NCBI GenBank assembly: GCA_947625985.1
Contig: CANQQF010000026.1
Span: 1-18,733 of the forward strand
Direction: 5' to 3'
Source of the DNA: an uncultured Clostridia bacterium
GTDB lineage: Bacteria; Bacillota_A; Clostridia; TANB77; CAG-508
Length of the DNA stretch: 18,733 nt
Below are positions 13,945-18,733 of this stretch, piece after piece. The notes under the pieces are model-generated. The model had not been told where the DNA came from, did not search any database, and worked only from the letters and a program-made list of their open reading frames with translations. The position numbers were made by a program, and so were the translations under genes. Position 1 is the first letter of the stretch. Each line of letters begins with the position of its first letter.

Positions 13945-13970
13945 TGTCGCTTTTTGAAAAGTTTTCGACA
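13945..13970 (-). promoter_or_regulatory. Spo0A box(es) upstream of the spoIIA promoter
   Basis: TGTCGAA on the minus strand (13970-13964) is a perfect match to the Spo0A box consensus. A second, weaker TGTCGCT lies on the opposite strand at 13945-13951. They are about 40 and 21 nt upstream of the -35 box, where phosphorylated Spo0A activates early sporulation operons. Activation by Spo0A is established for spoIIA in B. subtilis; here it is inferred from these sites. Confidence 0.6.
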
Positions 13971-13992
13971 TTTTTTTTAACTAACACATATT

Positions 13993-14037
13993 AAAAAAAG
14001 ACTAATTATTAGACTTTGTTTGTCTAATAATTAGTCT
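13993..14037 (-). terminator. Strong terminator after the LPKTG-protein gene
   Basis: A 16-bp perfect stem, AGACTAATTATTAGAC (13999-14014) and its complement 14022-14037, with a 7-nt loop and a T-run on the minus-strand side (TTTTTTTAA). It separates the surface-protein unit from the spoIIA promoter. Confidence 0.9.
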
Positions 14038-14054
14038 CTATTTTAATTAACTCT

Positions 14055-14921
14055 TTATTTTACATCTTTATATCTCTTTATATTAATTGCATATACTAAG
14101 GCAATAATGCAAGAAATTAAAACAGTAACTAATAAAATTATATTAATACCTGTTTTTGGTAATTCTGTAGTAGATATTGTACTATCTCTCGATGTAGTTG
14201 AGCTTCTGCTCGTTGCAGGCTCATTACTGTAATTATATGTATCATCGTTATTACTACTACTACTGTTGTAGTCTTGTAATGAATATCCATATAAACTTTC
14301 ATCTGGATTATTTGAATATCCTTTTAGTCTTGAAAAGTCTGCCGTTGCATCCACTTGAAAAGTTGTAACTATAGTTGGAGAAGCTCCTTCTAAATTTTGG
14401 ACTTCAATAGTTGATATATAAGAATTTAATCCTTCAGAATCTGTCATTGTTCTTTTACTATCATATAACCCATCAGTATCATCAAGAATAAATGATGATG
14501 AATCTTTTAACATTGCTGTCATGCAATATTCTAAAGCATCAATTGGGCTGACTCCTTGGATGTTTGCAACTAGAGAATATGCAATTACTTGCATAGAGAA
14601 AACTCCTCCCATTTGTTCTGATAATTCACTCTCATCTGTATATGATGTTATAGGAATTTCTGTAGTAAATATTGGCTTTAAACCATCTGTTAAATCATAT
14701 TTAGTGGAGTAAGTCTCACCATCTGCTGATATAGCAATTGAATCCTCATTTATATTATATTGCATGCTTATATCTTCTCCACTAAATGTACTTTGTAAAC
14801 TTTTTAAACCTCTTTCTAATCCTTCTTTTGTTACGGCTGTAGCTCCATAACTTGTATTTACTATTTGTATAATTATAATAAAAATAAATGATACTATAAA
14901 AAATTTTTTAATTTTTCTCAT
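14055..14921 (-). CDS. Sortase-anchored surface protein (LPKTG)
   Basis: A 288-aa protein with an N-terminal signal peptide (KKFFIVSFIFIIIIQIVNTS, likely cleaved after SYGA), an extracellular domain of about 200 residues I do not recognise, a Ser/Asn/Thr-rich linker (about 215-252), and a C-terminal cell-wall sorting signal: LPKTG at 254-258, hydrophobic segment INIILLVTVLISCIIALVYAI and basic tail KRYKDVK. A class A/B-type sortase would link it to peptidoglycan; none is encoded here. The ectodomain contains segments like LEGASPTIVTTFQVDATADF that look beta-stranded. It starts 16 nt after the 1199-aa gene and is co-transcribed with it, ending at the strong terminator. Confidence 0.75.
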   Translation of the reverse strand: MRKIKKFFIVSFIFIIIIQIVNTSYGATAVTKEGLERGLKSLQSTFSGEDISMQYNINEDSIAISADGETYSTKYDLTDGLKPIFTTEIPITSYTDESELSEQMGGVFSMQVIAYSLVANIQGVSPIDALEYCMTAMLKDSSSFILDDTDGLYDSKRTMTDSEGLNSYISTIEVQNLEGASPTIVTTFQVDATADFSRLKGYSNNPDESLYGYSLQDYNSSSSNNDDTYNYSNEPATSRSSTTSRDSTISTTELPKTGINIILLVTVLISCIIALVYAINIKRYKDVK

Positions 14922-14937
14922 CCTCTTTTACCTCTCT

Positions 14938-17900
14938 TTACCATTTTTGTATTTCAGTTGAACCTTGCGGGTGTTCTTTGGTTGTTTTTACACTTTTATA
15001 AGTATTCTTTATTAATCCTGTTTTCCAATTCTTTCTCATTTTAAGATTTGTTTCTGCTATAGAAATAACTGTACTATCTGGATATTTCGTTAATTTTATT
15101 AAAGTATTTCTATCTGTATTTTTATGTCCAGCTACAAGTTGTTTTATTCTTATTGTCATTCTCATTAAATCATCAGTATTTTCTCTTATAATATTTGCAA
15201 CTTTTGTGTTTCTATCTTTAACATAATCAACTTTTGATAATTTTTTTAATGTTCCTCCATTTGTTAATTCATGTTTTGCTATTGCCTCATATACTCTAAA
15301 ATCAGTGGTTCTTTTTCTAATCTCTTCTATTTCTTTATCATTAATATCATAATTATTTAATAAGTCTAACATTATCTTAGGACTTTTCTTCTTTATTAAA
15401 TCCATAGCTCTTTTCTTTTTTATAAATTTCTTTTGTATTATTTCTCTACTTATTTCTTTTGCATCATTTTTAATTACATTAATTGTATTACTACTAACTG
15501 CTACATTATTAACAGTTTTAACAGTTTTAGGTTTCATCATTCTTTTATCTTCTATTGTGTTCTCAAATGTATTTTCAAACATCTGCCTATTAACAAATGT
15601 GTCTTTATGTTTTTTTTCATTATCAATTGTATCTTTAAGTACTTCCTTTTCTTCTATATTGTTTAGTTTATTTTCAAATTCTTTCTTTACTTCTTTTCCC
15701 TCTTTTATATATGTTTCAATTTTTTCTTCATAGAAAAATCTATTTTGATCAAATATTTCATTTAGTCCATAAATATCTAATTCTATTAGTTCTTCAATAA
15801 TCTCGTTTGGTGTTTGACTATATTGTATTAATTTTTCTATACTATCTTTTGATAATTCATTTAACTTAATTTTTCTTTTATTTAATTTTTGAATTATATT
15901 TTCAACAATATCACATAAATTATCATCAGTTTCTTTATTATAGTGAATTTGAGTAAATTTTCTTAAAATCTTTTCTTTAGGATTACTTGTTTCATATTCT
16001 ATTTCTATTTCTTGTAAGTAATTCATAATCATATTGTTTTTTATTCTCTGTTTTGCTAAAAATACTGCTTCTTTAATTTTAGATTCCCATTCTGGTTTAG
16101 TATAGTCAGTTTCTATCAATTTCACAAGATCTCTTGTTACATTCTTATTTTTTAATATAGCTAATCTAACTTCTTCATCACAGCTACTTGAGTCAAAATA
16201 TATATTTTCCAATAGTTCTTTATCTGCATTAGGATTTTTCGCAATTGCTTTATATATTAAGATTTTGCTATTCTTTTTATTTACATCTTTACCTTCGATT
16301 ATACTTTTTAATTTATTATTTTTAGATTCAAAATACAGGTTATGTAAGTCGTTGTATATGTCAATTAATTTATTTTCATCTAATTTTGAACTCTCCAATA
16401 TTTCAGCTATAACTTCTACATAATTTGTTCTTTTTGCGATATCTAAAATTTGTTCTTTTTTCACATTAATATTGTTTATTAATGCTATATCTATAAACCA
16501 TTTATCATTTTTTAGTAATTCTTCTATCTGCGTTTCATTATTTGTTTTTTCTGCTAATTTTATTTTTTCTTTATATTTAAAAGGTATATAAGCTTTATAA
16601 AATTCTTTTTTTCTATTTTTTTCCTCTTCGGTTTCATCTAAAACTCTTACCACTTCATTTGTTTTATTTATTTCATAAATCAACAATAATCTTACTTTTT
16701 CTGATTCATCATTTATCATGTCCAACTTATCATTAATACTTATATTTGGATTCTCGATAATTGCTAATCTTACATCCTCACAAAAATCTTTTTTTAATTT
16801 TTCTAAAAATTCTTCTGGAAAATCTTCATTTAGCACTAATTCTGTTCTAGCTCTATCATCACTTTGCATAAGTTTATTCCATATTTCTTCTTTTGAGCTA
16901 TTATCTTTTTGTTGTTTGCTTACTTTTATTAGCTTTTCTTTTTCCTTTTCTTGCTTCGTTTCATTAGCTTTAATAACTATGGGCTCAATTTCCTTTTCAG
17001 TGTTTTTTACTCTAACAAATATACTTCTTTCTCTGTTTTTTACTTTCACCCTTGCTAAATTTATAGCTTTAATTAATTTAACATCTTTTATATCATTATT
17101 TTCTTCTATTTCGTCAAGAATATCATTAGTTACATTTTGATTATTTACAATTAACAATATAATTTCATTCTTTAATTCTTCTATTTTAATATTTTTTTCT
17201 TCAAATTTGTTTTTATAATTATTGATACTTTTATATGAAGTCATATCATTTTCAAGAATATCTAATAAACTATAAAGTTCTTCTTCATTTACATTAGGAT
17301 TTTTAGCTATCTCTACTAATATCTCAATATATTTAAAATTCCTTATAATTTTTGAAATTACATCTTTTTCAAGTTTCCCTTTTCCTATTGTATAATTTTG
17401 TGCTACAGCTAACATTTCATACCATTGGCAATTATCACTACTGATAACTTGTTTTAAAACTTTTTTATCTGAATTCTTACTTAATTCTTTAACTATTTTA
17501 CTCTTTTTTGTTTTTAGCAAAGCTTGGTACATCTTTTCTTTATTTTTTAAAGTTCTTATTATTTCTAATTTACATTGTTCACTATCAATTTTATTTAAAA
17601 ATTTAATCTTAATATCATCTGACTTTAAACTTCTAATTAATTGGACTTTTTTGTCTAAATCAAGTAATTCTTTGTTATATTCCAAAAAATCAATTTTCAA
17701 ATTATCACTTTGAAGAGTTTCAATCATTTCAGCTTTCTCATTTATATCTTCAACTTTTTCTATAAATATTAATTTTAATTTATCATCTTTTATACTGGCA
17801 ATTATTTTTGATTTATCTAATAAATCAAGTTCTTCTTCATATTCTTTTAAATATTCCTTTTTTAATTTGTCTTCTTTTAGTGATTTTATTATCTCTATTT

Positions 17901-18537
17901 TACTCTCTAACTTTGTCAATTTATCTATATATTTTATTTTTGAATTATCTTTATTCAAACTAAAAATTAATCGTTCTTTACTAAGTTGATTAAGTTTATC
18001 TCCATATTTTTCTAAAAATTCTACTTTGTATGCATCATTTTTTAAGCTCTCAACTATCAATTCCTTTAAGTTAATCTCTTTAAAGTTCTCTAAAACTTTT
18101 AGTTTGTTTTTATCATTTTTTAAGCTTATAACAATCTTTACTCTGTCTTTTTCATCTTGTATTTCGTCTAAAACATTTAACTTATTATCATCTTGCTTAA
18201 AACTTAATACCAACATAGTTTTTAACTGCGATTCGCTGTTACTATTAATAATATTAAGTACATTTATCTTATTTTCATCTCTTTTTAATGTAGTTGCAAT
18301 TTCTAAAATGTCATTTTCATTTTTTATTCTTTTAATTACTGATAATTTTATATAGTCATCATTTATTAATTTTGCTATATTAAGTTTTACAGAAAGATAA
18401 TCTTCTTTGTTATTAGAATCATAATAAATAAACGCATTTAGTTTCTCTGTATCACTTAATGCTCTTATTTTTCTTTTCAATTCATATGAAGAATCAAAAG
18501 ATTTTAAATCTTTTATCTTTCTAGTTTCCTTACCCAT
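14938..18537 (-). CDS. Large cytoplasmic alpha-solenoid repeat protein (1199 aa)
   Basis: I do not recognise a named family. There is no signal peptide or membrane helix. Residues about 54-340 are a regular helical repeat with pattern I-x-S-L-K-x-D-x-x-K-x-x-F/V-L. Units start at 54, 80, 109, 135, 161, 190, 216, 245, 271, 300 and 326, with lengths of 26 or 29 that mostly alternate. The centre contains leucine-rich-variant (LRV)-like units marked by N-P-N followed by helices (NPNVNEEELYSLL, NPNISINDKLDMI, NPNADKELLENIY, each near a VRLA/VRLL helix). Then comes a charged, coiled-coil-rich region (about 960-1060) and a C-terminal LRV-like block (KNTDRNTLIKLTKYPDSTV). Such solenoids are protein-binding scaffolds. 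It leads a unit with the LPKTG protein. AGGAG precedes ATG 18537, and a TATAAT-like -10 lies about 40 nt upstream with a poor -35. Confidence 0.7.
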   Translation of the reverse strand: MGKETRKIKDLKSFDSSYELKRKIRALSDTEKLNAFIYYDSNNKEDYLSVKLNIAKLINDDYIKLSVIKRIKNENDILEIATTLKRDENKINVLNIINSNSESQLKTMLVLSFKQDDNKLNVLDEIQDEKDRVKIVISLKNDKNKLKVLENFKEINLKELIVESLKNDAYKVEFLEKYGDKLNQLSKERLIFSLNKDNSKIKYIDKLTKLESKIEIIKSLKEDKLKKEYLKEYEEELDLLDKSKIIASIKDDKLKLIFIEKVEDINEKAEMIETLQSDNLKIDFLEYNKELLDLDKKVQLIRSLKSDDIKIKFLNKIDSEQCKLEIIRTLKNKEKMYQALLKTKKSKIVKELSKNSDKKVLKQVISSDNCQWYEMLAVAQNYTIGKGKLEKDVISKIIRNFKYIEILVEIAKNPNVNEEELYSLLDILENDMTSYKSINNYKNKFEEKNIKIEELKNEIILLIVNNQNVTNDILDEIEENNDIKDVKLIKAINLARVKVKNRERSIFVRVKNTEKEIEPIVIKANETKQEKEKEKLIKVSKQQKDNSSKEEIWNKLMQSDDRARTELVLNEDFPEEFLEKLKKDFCEDVRLAIIENPNISINDKLDMINDESEKVRLLLIYEINKTNEVVRVLDETEEEKNRKKEFYKAYIPFKYKEKIKLAEKTNNETQIEELLKNDKWFIDIALINNINVKKEQILDIAKRTNYVEVIAEILESSKLDENKLIDIYNDLHNLYFESKNNKLKSIIEGKDVNKKNSKILIYKAIAKNPNADKELLENIYFDSSSCDEEVRLAILKNKNVTRDLVKLIETDYTKPEWESKIKEAVFLAKQRIKNNMIMNYLQEIEIEYETSNPKEKILRKFTQIHYNKETDDNLCDIVENIIQKLNKRKIKLNELSKDSIEKLIQYSQTPNEIIEELIELDIYGLNEIFDQNRFFYEEKIETYIKEGKEVKKEFENKLNNIEEKEVLKDTIDNEKKHKDTFVNRQMFENTFENTIEDKRMMKPKTVKTVNNVAVSSNTINVIKNDAKEISREIIQKKFIKKKRAMDLIKKKSPKIMLDLLNNYDINDKEIEEIRKRTTDFRVYEAIAKHELTNGGTLKKLSKVDYVKDRNTKVANIIRENTDDLMRMTIRIKQLVAGHKNTDRNTLIKLTKYPDSTVISIAETNLKMRKNWKTGLIKNTYKSVKTTKEHPQGSTEIQKW

Positions 18538-18660
18538 TTTATTCTTCTCCTAGTTTTCTCTACTTGTATTATATAACAAATCCTGTTTCAGTATATTAAA
18601 ATATCATTACATTCATATTACATTTTTGTTACAAAAAAAGTAAATACTAATTTATCAGTA

Positions 18661-18733
18661 TGAAGTTGTCAATTAAAAGTAGACAATAAAAAAGCAACTT
18701 ACTTAAATCCCAGTTCAGTTCTATACTGAATTG
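18661..18733 (-). mobile_element. Right end of an IS3-family-like insertion sequence (partial)
   Basis: Bases from 18661 (TGAAGTTGTCAATTAAAAGT) begin with TG and contain TGTC...GACA, as seen at IS3-family termini. On the minus strand a reading frame enters from the right edge and ends 38 nt before that terminus. The frame and its short distance to the end match the 3' end of an IS. The rest is outside the window, so the other inverted repeat cannot be checked. Confidence 0.4.
18699..18733 (-). CDS. C-terminal end of an IS3-type transposase (partial)
   Basis: The minus-strand frame reads IQYRTELGFK then TAA (18701-18699). IS3-family transposases (OrfB) commonly end in a P-x-x-Y-R motif followed by about 5-10 residues. 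The I-Q-Y-R match is short but placed correctly relative to the IS end. Confidence 0.4.
   Translation of the reverse strand, partial: IQYRTELGFK

Noticed and set aside
15433..18355. Plus-strand open frames opposite the 1199-aa gene
   Set aside because: Their Phe/Ser/Leu-rich composition is the reverse complement of a Lys/Glu/Asn-rich gene, and no start signals are present.

Overview
The window is very AT-rich DNA from a spore-forming, low-GC Firmicute of the Clostridia type. The evidence is a spoIIAA-spoIIAB-sigF operon followed by spoIID and a spoIIQ-type gene, a perfect Spo0A box, AGGAGG ribosome binding sites and strong preference for AGA arginine codons. It contains the end of an integrated prophage or phage-like element (about 1-9240), a tRNA-Leu gene at the junction, a chromosomal sporulation block (about 9400-18600) and the edge of an IS3-like insertion sequence (18661 onward).

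Element. A divergent control region (6630-6831) has a consensus leftward promoter (TTGACA-17-TATAAT) and a rightward promoter (TTGCAA-17-TATAAT) overlapped by a 9-bp inverted repeat. The leftward early operon reads: Cro-like XRE regulator, a 20-codon ORF, excisionase-like HTH, a 46-aa ORF, a small coiled-coil protein, PD-(D/E)XK exonuclease, an unknown protein, ERF single-strand annealing protein, HNH/NUMOD homing endonuclease, a small ORF, SSB-like protein (tail DELPF), a structured 95-nt gap, a GIY-YIG protein, a replication initiator-like protein, a C5-methyltransferase-like protein and the start of a probable primase. Rightward are a CI/LexA-type S24 repressor and a tyrosine integrase ending next to the 3' end of tRNA-Leu(UAA), the likely attachment site.

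Main observation. Three conserved element genes (ERF, S24 repressor, integrase) are each broken by one extra base, always in the same way. An extra C sits before a conserved glycine GGN codon, so the 0 frame shows CGG and skipping one base restores the family sequence: GMD-(c)-GSQVTG, VQ-(c)-GDSM and NGE-(c)-GSLY. I searched every convincing gene in the window for in-frame CGG and found only these three. This suggests +1 recoding at CGG (frameshifting or quadruplet decoding) rather than random decay. In the repressor the shift lies directly before the catalytic Ser motif; in the integrase it lies at codon 19, so almost the whole enzyme depends on it.

Chromosome. A HAD phosphatase gene (+) converges on spoIIQ at a long bidirectional terminator. 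Leftward, a 1199-aa solenoid protein and an LPKTG-anchored surface protein form one unit ending in a strong terminator. The spoIIA operon follows with its own promoter and Spo0A box, then spoIID and spoIIQ.
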